Source of the DNA: Ctenosaura bakeri
Lineage: Eukaryota > Chordata > Lepidosauria > Squamata > Iguanidae
Reading direction: 5' to 3'
DNA length: 64,000 nucleotides
Assembly (NCBI GenBank): GCA_948474755.1
Contig: CAOLHI010000625.1
Span: 1 to 64,000 of the forward strand
Made by a program: the position numbers and the translations under genes. Of the stretch, positions 34,961 to 45,834 are shown piece by piece. The first letter of the stretch is position 1, and each line of letters begins with the position of its first letter. Below the pieces are notes generated by a model. It worked only from the letters and a program-made list of their open reading frames with translations. It was not told the DNA's origin and ran no database searches.

Positions 34961-35875
34961 AGCATAACTATTTTAAGAAGATGAAATACACTCTCTGTGT
35001 TGACCCATGTAGTAGTTTAGCTTCCCTTTTCAGCTGCTGTTTCTGAGCGGTGTGCAGAAGGTTCCTCACATACAACACACTGCAGAAGCCTAAACTGACA
35101 GTTACAAGAGTGCAGGTAAACAGCTGTGCAGGAGGGATACATGTACCATCAATAAGTGTTTTTCTTGCCATAAAGGCAAAATCATTATAGAGTGGGAGCA
35201 CATATGCTGGTCTTGCATGAGTGTTAGAATTTTATGGAAAACTGTTTGGGGTGCTACATCTAATATATTGCAATAGTTTAATTCAATCTGGTCTGTCACT
35301 GTCATGGTTTCCCATGTACAAAAGAAAATCAAAAATCCTTTGCCAGTACAAAACATTACATCTTGTTTACGCTAGGGAAAATGGAAGCTAAAGAACACTC
35401 AGCTGAGGTGCACATGAACTAGACCAGCACTTCTGAAAGTGATGGTCAGCAGACTGGGGCTAGTGCCTGAGCCATTGGCTGTTGGTCCCTGGCAAGTTCT
35501 TAGGAAAGAAAGAAACAATTGTACCTAACAGGAACACATTTAGTGTTGGTCCCTGGCACATGGAACAACAGTTGGCAACACAAAACTGTATCTAGACAAC
35601 ACAAGACAACACAAAACTGGCTCTAGCTGAAAATTAACACACAGTCATGTTGGATTTTTTTTTCTGTAAAGTTGGCTCTCATCCTTTTCCTATATAAAAG
35701 GGAGATCATTCAACTTTTTTCCTCCACTGTCTCATCTCTCCTTCTGGAAAGACAATTGCAAGTAGCTCAGAGGACCACACTACCCTGGACATTTCTACTA
35801 TTTAAATAAATAAATAAAAGGACACTGATTGCACAGAAGACATTGATCACCACACCATAATCTTCAGAATCCCAA
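34961..35875. other. intronic DNA, nothing recognised
   Basis: The stretch has short aaataaataaataaa and poly(T) runs, and no assignable feature. Confidence 0.4.
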
Positions 35876-35877
35876 AT

Positions 35878-36130
35878 ACTTATTTTATTTATATCCCACC
35901 TTTCTCTCAATATGGGACTTATGGCAACTCACAAATTTGAGTTAAAATAAAATAGAACTTTAGAACTATGAATAGTACACAAATTTGTACAAATACAAAT
36001 AAAACACACATAGCTTAAACAGAGCAAAGAGAGGTGGGAGGGAATTCCACAGTCTGGGAGCAAACACTGAGAAGACATTTACCATGTTCCTGCCAAACAA
36101 GCCTGTGATGTGGTGGGATCAAGATAAAGA
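35878..36130 (-). mobile_element. L2-type LINE 3' remnant
   Basis: The tttatatcccacctttctctca start, a middle of short A-rich words, and the gggagggaattccacagtctgggag and cactgagaagac blocks are the reverse complement of the WNSLP-type end of L2 LINEs followed by its 3' UTR. Confidence 0.55.
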
Positions 36131-38730
36131 TAGTGGTATAACGTGGTTATGTTTGACTAAGTTAAAGATTTTGTTTTGTTTTGTTTTAGAAAGTGGTACC
36201 CTGATTATGAACAACACTGGAATTATCATTTAAATAACATAAGCTTAATTTGATTGAAATACAACCATAATGGGCACTTGGCTGTTGAGAATCAAAGAAC
36301 AAGTCAACCACACATTCCTTGAAAAATAACACACAACATCCTAACATATATTTCTGGCAGCTCATATATTTTGAGCAATTGTTCTTCATCAGAGGCAATG
36401 CTGCTGCCTGGTTTGTACCACCATAAATTCGTTCATCCTCAGAACACTCATGATTTTAAGCATGGCCTCACCAAGCTTCTGCAAGCTACTTTGTTGTTGT
36501 TTTCCACACTAGATCCTTGAGATCTACCAACTGGAGCCAAGTATTTGCATAATTTCTCAGTGGAGCAAACATATGCTTAGGGAGGGTGAAGTTTACCTCC
36601 TACCTTCTTCCTTTCAGTTGCTAGAGGCAGGGAGGAAAGATTTGTTGTTACCATTGCTAAAGAGGTGCAAATCACCCAGAGATCTCTAAGTTGATCTTGC
36701 CAAGCCTATACCAGTTGAAAATCCAAGAAAAAGATAGCATTATGAGTATGCTGAGCAAGTCTGTCAACAATGCACAGAAGTTATTTTTGCATTGATTATT
36801 ACAGCTAACACGACAGGTATCAGGAGAATGGATCAGAAGAGCTTGCTTAAAGGTATGTTTTCTAACAGCAAGGGTTACAGATATCCATTCTTCATATCTC
36901 CAAAATTCCCTTTTGTTTGCATCACTAATTCACCTTTTCAACTTAAACCCCTTGCCAACTCTTTTGCCATTTTTGATCCGAGGACTGCTACTAATTATGC
37001 AGATTACTGGAAACTCTTATTATCCGCAGCAATATGTCTTCCCTTGATTCTCTCTTACTATGTAATCAATAAATTCTATCAGCAGAAGAACTCAACAGTA
37101 ATACATTTGATACTTTGTTTTTTTTTCTTGGTATAGTTAATATAAGAGCTAATTACTTTTCTGGAAACTTTCAAAAGTATATAATGCACAAATTAGATAT
37201 GCAGATCTTAGTAATGAGTTCAAAACAGTGAAGAATTGATTCTAATATACGGGCTTATTATGAGCTAGGGCCATTTGTTCCCAAATAGTTCATTCATTTT
37301 TTGTATTATGGACATACATCAATGACTCCCTCGTCCACCATATCTGCAAAGTAACAAGCATCCCAATCTCTCCAGCATGAAAATTTGAATATTATAGCAT
37401 TAGAATACTGTAAGTTTTTAGTATTCAGGCACAAAGAGGAAAACATAGCTGAACCTGACTTTTTACCATTACATACCATGTATAATAAAGTATTTAATGT
37501 TTTACAATGTCTAGACAGATGGGAGCCTGAGTTCACCACTGAGTATGTTTCTGGAAGTTTTTCAGAAGTGAATTGTCTAGCATAATATAGTGACGGCTGT
37601 TTTCTAGTCATGTATAATTGGTGTACTTGCAGTTGTTGGGAATAAAAGAAAAGAACAATAATCTTACAGGAAATACTGTATATCTTTTGAACTGTGACTT
37701 ATTACCTTAGACTAATAAGATTTCAAATTTTGTTCATTTTTAATAACAAAAAACCATTACAGCAAGACTGCAAACATTCAGTATTCATTAGTATCTTATT
37801 CTTGTTCCTCTCAGTCATTACTGCACCATTTTATTGAACGAATATATTCAATTATCATGGATTTTACCTTCACGTAGGCATGGTGACCTTGCTTTCTTTA
37901 TTTTTCTTCCCCAGTTATATTTTGAAAAGCTTTCTCTAGCCCAGGAGTGGTGGGACAGAACCCAGCTACCACCACTAATGACCTGTGGGTCAGATAACAT
38001 CAGAGGATATGCCCATGCCTCCTGACATCACCATATCCCCAGTTGGATGCTCTTCAGTAAGCGCTGCCAAGGCACAGGGGAAGCAAATCTGGACCCACTC
38101 AGCAGGTACTTTTGGAATCACTCAAGACTCATGGGCTCTGCTACCTCTCAGTGCACTGGCTGGCACTGCCACACTTACCTTTATCTTCTCTGCTTGGGGA
38201 AGGTGAGGGAGGAGTGAAGTTAGCTTTCTGGACATGGAAAATTCTGGCTGCAGAAATCCCCTGCTGTGTCCCGACTCCCTTTGGACATGTGGGGGGACTT
38301 TGGGGAAGAGCGATCAGAATTTCTGTGGGTTGGATTAGAGATCCCTAATCTTGGAGCCAAACTTGATAAAAGCGTGTCCTTTTGCTCCTTTTTGACATTT
38401 TGAAATCTGAACGCTCTTCTGAAAATATTACCCTAGCCCTAACCAAAAGCTGACCTTATTCACTTGACAATAGCCATGAAAGTATCATTTTAGCCATAAT
38501 AGCAGAGTAGCCTATGCATACATAAAAAAAATTAAGGGGTGTTATGGTTAAAGTCTCCCTAATGAATTATAATGAATCTGTTTGGAAACAAGGTGCATGG
38601 GAAGCATGTTTCAAAGGGAAAATGGCTCCTGTAAAGATAAAACATCACTTTCTTGCTTCTTTTTTACAGTGTGAACTATAATATTGGGTAGTGATTATTT
38701 GTGATTTTTTTCTTTTTCCTCTTCTTCCTC
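36131..38730. other. intronic DNA, nothing recognised
   Basis: No exon could be supported. 36180-36420 has a ctgatgaagaacaattgctc block on the minus strand that looks repeat-derived. 37930-38350 is GC-richer with a 78-codon ORF but no motif. ORFs up to 114 codons (36792-37136) have no family resemblance. Confidence 0.4.
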
Positions 38731-38734
38731 CCCA

Positions 38735-39640
38735 TCTTATTCGCTTTATTTATATTCCATGTTTTCCGCAAGACTGGGACTCAAGGCAGCTTACACTTTA
38801 AAAAGTTTACAATTAAAAACATTAAAAAGTCAAAATTAAAACTGAAACAAACCATTAACTATATTAAAAACATGACATAACTCTAAAAATATAAAGGTTA
38901 CACAATACAATTTACAACAGAGCTTTTCATATCGGTGACACACTTTTTAGACATGCATCATTTCGCAACACACTAATTCAGTAACTGAAGGCAGGCCATC
39001 CACCCAAGCCCTGCCAATTGCGGCTGCTCTTGATGAGATCTTCCTCGGCCCAGGGCAATGGTAGTCAGAGAGGCAGCCCCTCCAGCTGGACCTGGTCCTC
39101 CACTGCTCTCCCCGGGGTCTTTCTTAGCCCAGGGTGGCAGCGGCGGGAGAGGCTGCTCCACGACCTGGACCTGTCCCACCACCGTTGCCACCCTCACTGG
39201 GCTTTCCTCAGCTTGGGGCAGCAGTGGCAGCAGCAGCCCCTTCATCCAGGCCTGGCCCACCATGGCAGCAGGAGAGGCAGTCCCTCCACTCATTACATTT
39301 GCATGACACACCTACACACTGCAGCTGACACACTAATGTTTCACGACACACAGTTCGGAAAGCTCTGATTTACAATATATTTACAATCCTCTGTTAAAAG
39401 GCTTCAGTTCTAAAAGCCTGTCTTAAAAAAAGTCTTTACCTGCCAATAGATGAAAAGCAAGGAAGGGGACATTCTAGCCTCCTTAGGGAAAGAGTTCCAA
39501 AGTGTAAGGCAGCCACTGAGAAAGCTTTCTCTTGTGTTCTCACCAGCTGTACCTGTGAAGGTGGTGGTGTGACAGAGTCCATGGGAGTAGCTATCCTGGG
39601 TGTCAGAGAAGCCTCTCAGAAACAGGTTACTAGGCAACCA
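38735..39640 (-). mobile_element. L2-type LINE 3' end, split by a hAT insertion
   Basis: The minus-strand frame 39410-39637 contains a FLSGCLTLWNSFPKEARMSP block and a WQVKTFFKTGF end, typical of the L2 C-terminus. The 3' UTR (tttatattccatgttttccgca, reverse) lies at 38735-38917. The hAT at 38918-39367 sits between them with an exact target duplication, so the LINE is older. Confidence 0.75.
38918..39367. mobile_element. non-autonomous hAT element with exact 8-bp target duplication
   Basis: CAGAGCTTTTC at the left and GGAAAGCTCTG at the right are inverted repeats, flanked by ATTTACAA at 38910-38917 and 39368-39375. End-adjacent gtgacacactttttaga and cacgacacacagttc match the copy at 6239-6556. 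The interior (38985-39290) has about three GC-rich units of roughly 75-80 bp with cagcccctcc and ggcccaggg words. The alanine/glycine-rich ORFs here are repeat artefacts. Confidence 0.92.
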
Positions 39641-39644
39641 GAAT

Positions 39645-40500
39645 GGCCACTCCAGAGAGAAACCCAGTCCCTTTAGCGTGAAGGAGGGGTTGGAGGCCTG
39701 AATGAAAATGCATATATAGCAGGCACACTGAATTGGTTTGGTCAGACTTGATCATAGGGGATAAAAGTCAATCCTTCAGCCAGAGAGTTGCTCAGTCAAT
39801 CAACAGGGATTGGGTGAGAGGGCATGTTTTCTCAGAGAAAACCTAGAGAGAGCGAGGCAGAAGAAAAATCAACCTACTTTTGAATTTGGTCAAAGTGACC
39901 TAGATTTGGGAACTGAGCCTTTGGCAAAAAGGTAGCCAGAGGGCTGTATGTGTGAGACCTGTGTCTTTATGTTGATGTAAAAAAGCCAAACAGAACCGCA
40001 CTACCATATATCATTAAAGGGGATCTAAATAACAACTGAAAAGCTTTACCTTTTTTACACAAAGGAGGTGTTAAAGGGAAAGGCAGAGTTGTATAAAGTG
40101 GCAAGGCATTTTAGCAGACTGGTGGGCAGAAGTTGCCATACCAATCTGTGAGGAGAAAAAGTAGGCATTGTCACAAGTGGGACTGAGAGAAGGGGCTCTC
40201 CTGTGGATCTCAGGGTCTATGCAAGCTCATACTGGCAGATACTGTCTGTCTGATAGCTTGGACCTAAGCCATACGCAATCAGTTGATACTGCAGTTAATA
40301 ATAAGGCTCATCATCTATAGGCAACTGCAGAGAAATCAACTTTGCTATTCTGGACCATTGTTGAGCAAAGTACAGCACCAAGGCTGCAACTCTCAAGCCT
40401 GTTTTTGTAGCACCCCAGCCTTCCCGACTGCCTTTTTCTGGCAGCTGTCATAAGTGGCAAATCAACCTTTAAATAGGTTGCAAGCTCCTTTTCAAACTTT
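39645..40500. other. intronic DNA, unidentified
   Basis: A tatatagcagg box near 39713 and ggataaaagtc near 39760, followed by a GA-rich tract, give an LTR-promoter-like look. No LTR ends, primer site or coding motif was found. Confidence 0.35.
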
Positions 40501-40504
40501 GTTG

Positions 40505-40690
40505 TAGTTATCATGTGTCTTCAAGTCTTTTCTGACTTATAGAGACCCTAAGGCAAACCTATCACAGGGTTTTCTGGGGGTTGAAAGTATGTGATGTGCC
40601 CAAGGTCACCAAGTGAGTTTCCATGGCTGAATGGGGAATCTGATCTCCAGAGTCGTAGTCCAAAGATCAAATCACTGCGCTATGTTGGCT
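40505..40690 (-). mobile_element. Sauria-type tRNA SINE
   Basis: On the minus strand: an acgactctggagatcagatt B-box region, ggctgaatgg reversed as ccattcagccatggaaact, cttgggcacatcac, ccctgtgataggtttgcc and a BovB-like tail ctataagtcagaaaagacttgaag in pieces. It is a full-length-type copy. Confidence 0.88.
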
Positions 40691-40694
40691 ATTA

Positions 40695-42055
40695 TACATT
40701 TAAGCTACCCATTTTTTCAAAACCAGGATCTGACTTCTGGCCACTTCCTGCAGAGGGGGAGGATCTGCCTTTTTTTGCCAGCCCAGGGGGGCAGAAAACA
40801 GGGCACTAGACAGTTGCAATTGTCCACTCCAACCCCAGACCAGCACTGTAGGTATCTAAAACATGAAACATTCAAAGTGTGTGGTATGGAGTTATTTCAG
40901 CCTTGGTTAACAGCCACTGATATAGTTTTTAATTTACATGGAGCTGCCTGGCAATATTGTTGAAATATTTTATTTCCAGAGTATAGTTCTTTTTACTTTG
41001 GTTCTCCCAAAGAATCAGTAAGTCTAATTATTACTGTTGCTCTACATGATACCCACAAAAAGTTCCTGCAGAATTTTCACATAAACCACATAGGGTAGAA
41101 GCACAAGATATGATAGAAAACGGAGGAACTACTCTCATAACAAAGGAAATCACTAGAGAAACCACAACTGTGCAGTTTTCACCAACACTAATGCTGCTCA
41201 AGCAACCCCACTGGTATCTTGAAGAGAGCAATTTATGGAGCTGTTTGCAATAATATTCTGCAGGCCTGCTAAATGATGAGCTAGCAAGTATTTGGCCATA
41301 CCACAAGCCATGAAAGCAGAAGAAAACATTGTAATGTTTAGTTAACTGTCTCAGCTACTCTACAGCATAATGTCTCCATTGCAAGGCTGAACTGGTACAG
41401 AGAAAATGGCTATGCTCCTCTTCCTTTAAAAATCTAGCCAATCACGTTCTGAAACTTACAACAGAAGGAAACTGGTGGTGGAATATTAGAGCAGAATTCA
41501 GAGGACCAGTTCAGTTTGGTGTATCTTCAAAATGGATGTGGGTTCTTGTAGCTTATATTGTGCAGGACAGCACAGTCTATAAAAAATTTGAAAAGCTCTG
41601 CACAGAATGTCTTTCTTTGCATGCATTCATTCCAGTTACTCACATTGTTTCATGAATAATGCATCAGTAGAGAAAGAGCAGAAAACCTCAAATTGGCTTG
41701 ACAGGCAATCTGAATAGACTAAAGTGCTCTTAAAATTTGTCAACCAAGTCTGTACAGACCTAAAGAAGAGAGTGACATCAACCAAATAGCCAATGAGCTT
41801 CCTTTGAAAAGATTCACACTCGATCTTGCAGCACTTGTGGATTCCTCAGGCCTCAATAATAAATGATGCAAAAACCACCAAAACACCCAGGAAATGACAT
41901 AAGTCCCTAGGCAAATATACCGTAGCAATAAGAAAGTCCAAATAATATATAATGTTTATCAGTTCTTGATGAGAGTCAAGAACTTTAGTTATTGTGTAAA
42001 GATTTTTTTTTTTAGCAGCTGTGGCCAATAATATAAAGTCAACTGTAGACTGCTG
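40695..42055. other. intronic DNA, nothing recognised
   Basis: No exon, RNA gene or repeat family was assigned. There is a poly(T) run near 42004. Confidence 0.4.
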
Positions 42056-42059
42056 TATG

Positions 42060-42470
42060 CAGAAAGACAGAATAATTCAATATTCCCTGCTAGGGAGGAA
42101 CGATTGTTGAAACTGAGTGATTTAGCAGAAATGGATAAAGTATCTGATTTTATTAGAGAAAAGTTGTTGGTGACATTTCTAAAAGATTTGAAAACTCTTA
42201 TAGACTATTTGCAAAAAAAAAAAAAAAGAAACAATTTGGCAAGTTTTGGTTTTGACAATTAGTAACATTTGATTATCAGAAGAAGTTGACAATGTAGTTT
42301 TAGAGAGAGATCTGATCATATGTACGTATAACTACTGAAAAGAAAGCTGGAAGCTATTTTTTCTATATATTTCTGTTCACATTCTACTTTTCTTTCTTCT
42401 CTTTCTATTTTTTTAAATACTTGTGATTTTTATTGTATTTTGAAAAATTCTTAATAAAAATTATCACAAT
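42060..42470 (+). mobile_element. L1 LINE, 5'-truncated 3' end
   Basis: The plus-strand frame has EERLLKLSDLAEMDKV, a DFIREK block and LKDLKTLIDYLQ, matching the ORF2 C-terminus of the decayed L1 at 14740-18935. It is followed by a 15-A run, a pyrimidine-rich 3' UTR and an aattcttaataaaaattat end. It shows what the normal ORF2 end and 3' UTR of this family look like. Confidence 0.85.
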
Positions 42471-42489
42471 GCTTCTGTTAAAAAACACA

Positions 42490-43383
42490 CAGGGGAAGAA
42501 AGTCGGGAGCCTGTCTCTTGATTGCAATGTTTACTTTATTTGACAAAGGAAGTCTTGAGGTAGGGTTGGTGCCAGTAGAGGCCCTACTCCTTGCCCATGT
42601 GGGGATGGAAAAGAAAAGCAGTAAAAGCTAGGTAATAACTTGTATGCTGAACATATCATATGTAAAGCATGATTAGACTTGGAGGAAGGAGGCATGAAAA
42701 TTAGAGGAAAGATCCTCAACAATTTAAGACATGCAGATGACACAATACTATTAGCAGAAAGTAGCAAGGACTTGGAACAATTACGAGGAAAAAAAGCAAA
42801 ACAGCCAGGCTTACAGTTGAACAATAAGAAAACAAAAATAATGACCATAGATGATTTTCCATATCTTGGAAAATCAAAACAGGGATGGTAGTCAAGATAT
42901 TAGAAGAAGATTAGGCCTTGGAAGGACAGCTATGAAGGAACTAGACAAAATCCTGAAATGTAAAGGTAAATAATTGAATGCTAAAATTAAGATTGTCCAT
43001 ACCATTGTATTTCCAGTTTTTTTTTTAATGGTTGTGAAAGCTGGACAATGAAGAACGCCGGTAGGAAGAAATGTGGCACTGGAGAACAGTTCTATGGATA
43101 CTGTTGGCTGCTAAAAAGACAAATAAATGGGCCCTGGAGTAAATCAACCTGAACTCTCCCTAGAAGCCAAGATAACTAAACTGAGACTAGAAAAGACAAT
43201 AATGCTCAGGCAGGTAGAAGGCAGTAGGAAAAGAGGAAGACTGCTTTACAAATGGATACTCAGGGTGGCCCTGAGTCTGTAAGACCCGAGCAAGGCTGTT
43301 GATAACAGGGAGACTTGGAGGTCCTGCATTTATAGGGCTGCTGTAAGTGGAAGTTGACTTGATGACAGTTAACAAATAAAAGC
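42490..43383 (+). mobile_element. BovB LINE, 3' end
   Basis: Plus-strand blocks: NLYAEHIICKA, LDLEEGGMKIRGKILNNL, HADDTILLAE (the YADD box mutated to HADD), NNKKTKIMTI, a GRTAMKELDKI block, a mutated CESWTMKNAGR block, a PELSLEAKI block, and a 3' UTR with ggaagttgacttgatgac before an aataaaa end. Many frameshifts. It confirms what should follow SILSP in the split copy at 6565-9118. Confidence 0.88.
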
Positions 43384-43399
43384 TCAGCCCTCATTGGCA

Positions 43400-44345
43400 A
43401 CAACAAAGAACTCTCTTTGGGCTCCAGGATATCTCTGCACTGCAGGAGGCTCCAAACAACTTTGTAGGCAGTATACTATCAGTCTCTCGTGAAGTCTTGG
43501 CATTATCACATCTACATGCTAGCCTGTTTAAATTCTCTGACAGAAAAATGGAGGACTATAATCTTGATCAAAGATAACAACTGTACCAAATCTGCAAAGG
43601 TGACTGTTGGACTTAACAAGTTGGGGGTGTCCATACTGGGGCGGATGGTGCTTCAGTGGCATGCCAATCATGCCAGCAATGTGTTTCTCCTTCCCGGGAG
43701 GCTGTGTACAGTTGCATGGCCTCCTGGGAGGGGGAGTACAGGCAGCCAATGGATTCGAACCTCTGGTTTGAATCCATTGGCTGTTGAGCCGGGGCTGGGT
43801 GGAGCTGCCTTATTGGGGCAGTTTTCCCTATTGTCAGGTGCTGAGGTATTTATTCTCCTGCTGCCTTAGGTCCTGGCCAGTTTGACGTCATCCACCCTCC
43901 CTCCTTTTTGCTTGTTTGGTGGTATCGGTTCCCCTGCTCTGCAGGTTTTGGAATCTTGGTGGTTTCTGTGTTATCTGGGGCATTGTCTGCCCTTGGGTTT
44001 TTTTGAGTTCATTGTTAATTTGTCACAACATTTGGGGGCAGTTGCATGGGTATAGGATGCAGAATGGTGCTCACTGGGTCCCCCTTCATCACTGATGTGG
44101 TCTGGGGATCCCCTTGCAGGTTTCGGGGGTGGAGCGGAAGTGGTCATGCTGGTTCCACCAAGCAGGGCTCTTCCATACCCCCTGCGCAACAGGGAGGTCA
44201 CCTTGGTAAACTTCACCTGCGGGTTGGTCATTCCTGTCATCCCACTAAAGCTTGGATCCAGTCCTATGCATATGCCAACCTTTAGCAGCTGTAACCAATA
44301 AAGTTGTAGCCCTTTTTCTTCCAAGCCTGTGTATGGTGTCTTTTC
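43400..44345 (+). mobile_element. LTR-like or composite retroelement region
   Basis: A GC-richer block has two hairpins (43692-43732 and 43743-43783), a ...ttgtcacaaca boundary followed by tttgggggcagttgcatggg at 44028-44050, which looks like an LTR end and primer site, then a gccaataaagttgtagccc polyadenylation region near 44293. No gag, protease or polymerase motif was seen, so this would be a solo LTR with adjoining leader or a non-autonomous unit. Boundaries are uncertain. Confidence 0.4.
43743..43783. repeat. 19-bp-arm palindrome built on a tRNA B box
   Basis: The arms at 43743-43761 and 43765-43783 are complementary except one G-T pair, with loop tct. The left arm read on the minus strand contains GGTTCGAATCC, the canonical pol III B box; the right arm on the plus strand reads GGTTTGAATCC. 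Confidence 0.9.
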
Positions 44346-44605
44346 TCCCCATGTCACTCACCCCTAGGCACGCAATGCATTTTATTTGCCATGATACTGC
44401 TGTATATTTTTCTCTGCATGCAGAATTCCTTGGACCTTCCATAGCAACCTTTTTCCTACAATTTTTATATAATTTCTATACTATATATAGTACATACTGG
44501 GTGGATAACCAGTTACTTGAAGTTTTGATTTGTCTTTCAGGATTACTTTATAATTTCCTTATACCTACAATCATGACAAGAGAATAAAACAAACAGCAAG
44601 ATGAA

Positions 44606-44705
44606 CTTCCACATCTGTTGTTGTTTATGTGCCTTCAAGTTGTTTCAGACTTATGGTGACCCTAAGGCAAACCAATCCCAGGGGTTTTCTTATAGCCATA
44701 AAATT
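44606..44705 (-). mobile_element. Sauria-type SINE tail fragment
   Basis: tgttgttgtttatgtgccttc, aagttgtttcagacttatgg, tgaccctaaggcaaacc and cccaggggttttctt are the reverse of the Sauria/BovB 3' tail. The tRNA head is missing. Confidence 0.8.
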
Positions 44706-44709
44706 TATA

Positions 44710-45585
44710 ATTCTGAATATGAAGCCCCCTTGCCAAAAAGATTAAGCCCTCAAAAAGATGCTCTTCTGACCAAGAATTACAAAGGCTTCATTGGTAACAC
44801 CACCACTTTAGAATGCACGCACATGCATGCACATATAAACACACACCCACCTGTATGTTGTAAGATAGCCAGGACATTCTTAAATTAAGATCACGGAGCA
44901 AACACCACTGAACACCATAAAAAATCTCTGACAGAAAACAGGCTTGTGTTGCAGGCAGGGAAAACACACTCCTTCTTCCTGTGCACAATATATTTGGCAC
45001 GCAGGAGAATGATTTCAGGAAAAAATGTAAAACAACAACAGCAAAACATAAAAACCTGGGCTTCTATGACTGGGACTGACTGTTGCTTCTCTGGTGCTGT
45101 TTGATGCCGCCTGTTTAGTATTTTAATCTGCTGCATTGTAAAATAAGAGCTCCTGTGAATCTCTACCTCACATCTGTCAAAAACCTCCCAAAACTCCCCA
45201 CTTGATATTTCAATGGCAACAGCTGTAAAGGAAATATAAAAACACAAACCTCTCAGTGTCCATGAAAAAAACTCTGTACAACAACAGGACACTCACAATA
45301 TATTTTGCAGTCTTTTCCAATTTGGGGAAATAGGTGCAGATACCTCTGGGTTATTTGTAAGGTAAAATGCTTTCTTCACCGAAGTATCATAACAATAATA
45401 CAAACTCCAGAATGAGAGCATTGTGAGACATTTGCTCTACAGGCCATAGAGTAGAGGAAATTGGTGCCATCTCACAGAGAGATAAAACAGACACAGGCTC
45501 TTGTGTATGCCACATCATCAAAGCTTTAGATGGCTGTATACAGAAAATTTATGAAGTGAACTAAATCAATAAACTACAATAAAGA
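44710..45585. other. intronic DNA, nothing recognised
   Basis: A 133-codon minus-strand ORF (44891-45292) has no recognisable domain and no matching splice context for LHPP. No repeat was assigned. Confidence 0.4.
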
Positions 45586-45589
45586 AGGT

Positions 45590-45830
45590 TCAATATTTAT
45601 TTATTTATGGTTACTTTTTTTTTATCCTGCCTTTCTTCCAGTGATTTCCAGGTGGCCCAAGTGGTTCTTTTCTTCTCTACTTTGTGTTCACAACACTGGC
45701 CTTATGAAGCCATTGGGCCAAGTATCCCCAGGGCGTTATGTCACTTTATAGAAGCTAGAACCTGGATCTTCCAAGAGTCAATCCATTATTCTAAACACTA
45801 TACCCATGTTGGCTCAGGACACCAAGCAGT
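45590..45830 (+). mobile_element. MIR-like SINE remnant
   Basis: The blocks tttatttatggttac, atcctgcctttcttccagtgat, gccattgggccaagtatcccc, tagaacctggatcttcc and tctaaacactataccc follow the family order. Confidence 0.55.
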
Positions 45831-45834
45831 GAAC

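Noticed and set aside
36186..36410. A minus-strand ASDEEQLL-like reading considered as the start of the last LHPP exon (SDEHHPE)
   Set aside because: Similarity ends after three residues, the YVDNLAEAVD block does not follow, and the sequence resembles a dispersed repeat.
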